The notes under the pieces are model-generated. The model searched no databases. It had not been told where the DNA came from and saw nothing but the letters and a program-made list of their open reading frames with translations. The position numbers were made by a program, and so were the translations under genes. A stretch of DNA of 21,158 nt from Paramacrobiotus richtersi. Taxonomy: Eukaryota; Tardigrada; Eutardigrada; Parachela; Macrobiotidae. Positions 20,828-21,158 of the stretch are shown one piece after another; position 1 is the first letter of the stretch, and each line of letters starts with the position of its first letter. The DNA lies in assembly GCA_034698045.1 (NCBI GenBank), contig JAQGAU010001145.1:1-21158 (forward strand), in the 5' to 3' direction.

Positions 20828-21158
20828 AAGCGTTCGATTTTGGAAACGATCGTGCAGTTGCATTCGCTCGCGTTACATCAAGCGATGGAATAGCAACTCA
20901 ATTCGTACAAGTAGTTTGAGCAAAGCCTTTACCGCAACTTGTGGGAAACAACTCCCGTGACACCAAAGCAGCTGAGCAACTACACCGAAACAAACGCAGT
21001 GGTACAGAACCCCCGGTTTCGATAATTTGTAAACCTTGGACTGCAATCGTCGTCCAGTTAAACACGTGCCTTTGTACAGACCATGTGCACGCATTAGATT
21101 CAGATGTTAACCGAATGTTGTTGTAGCCGTATCACTGCACACCTGGAGTACGTCTGCA

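Larger units (their letters stand above)
19235..21158 (+). repeat. Segmental duplication, unit 2 (cut by window end)
   Basis: Matches 10787-13107 at an offset of 8448 bases at the left edge. It contains the conserved 5' flank, CC-2, its 3' region with AATAAA, and about 330 bp beyond, including the block ending TTGTTGTAGCCGTATCACTG. The match is still strong at the last base of the window, so the duplicated segment continues further right. Confidence 0.92.

Overview
The window is eukaryotic and almost certainly animal DNA. Genes are split by short GT-AG introns (mostly 60-340 bp). The protein families are metazoan-type: two BTB-BACK-Kelch proteins, one BTBD3/6-like BTB-BACK protein and several lysosome-associated membrane glycoprotein (LAMP) domains. 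Compact genes, roughly balanced base composition and local family expansion suggest a small-genome invertebrate. A tardigrade is one possibility, but nothing in the sequence proves a species. There is no rRNA, tRNA, CRISPR array or bacterial operon structure.

Layout from left to right: 1-900, nothing recognisable. 914-1375 (+), a LAMP-like gene remnant with an internal deletion. 2123-4570 (+), a seven-exon Kelch-like gene (Kelch-1), complete except for one in-frame TAG where its paralogue has a Trp codon. 5285-5545 (+) and 5971-6185 (+), two further LAMP-like remnants. 6572-8412 (-), an apparently intact six-exon BTBD-like gene. 9464-10231 (+), the longest LAMP-like locus, with a hinge, a second luminal domain, a membrane span and a YxxPhi lysosomal tail, but a frame break. 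10787-13107, first copy of a segmental duplication carrying a three-exon gene for an unrecognised coiled-coil protein (CC-1). 14942-15334 (+), a LAMP domain fragment. 15675-18540 (+), an apparently intact seven-exon Kelch-like gene (Kelch-2, 610 codons). 19235 to the window end, second copy of the duplication with CC-2, whose C-terminus is changed by a frameshift.

Exon boundaries came from conserved reading phase, GT/AG dinucleotides and comparison of paralogues inside the window. For Kelch-1 and Kelch-2 all six intron positions and phases agree, which makes those models strong. The BTB proteins are expected to be Cullin-3 adaptor-type or scaffolding proteins, and the LAMP-like proteins lysosomal membrane glycoproteins. 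No shared pathway is evident. The region looks like a birth-and-death cluster in which local duplicates persist, decay or lose their ends. The most interesting points are the Trp-to-TAG site in Kelch-1, which could be nonsense, readthrough, A-to-I editing or exitron splicing; the unrecognised duplicated coiled-coil family with a divergent tail; and the repeated partial copies of a LAMP gene.
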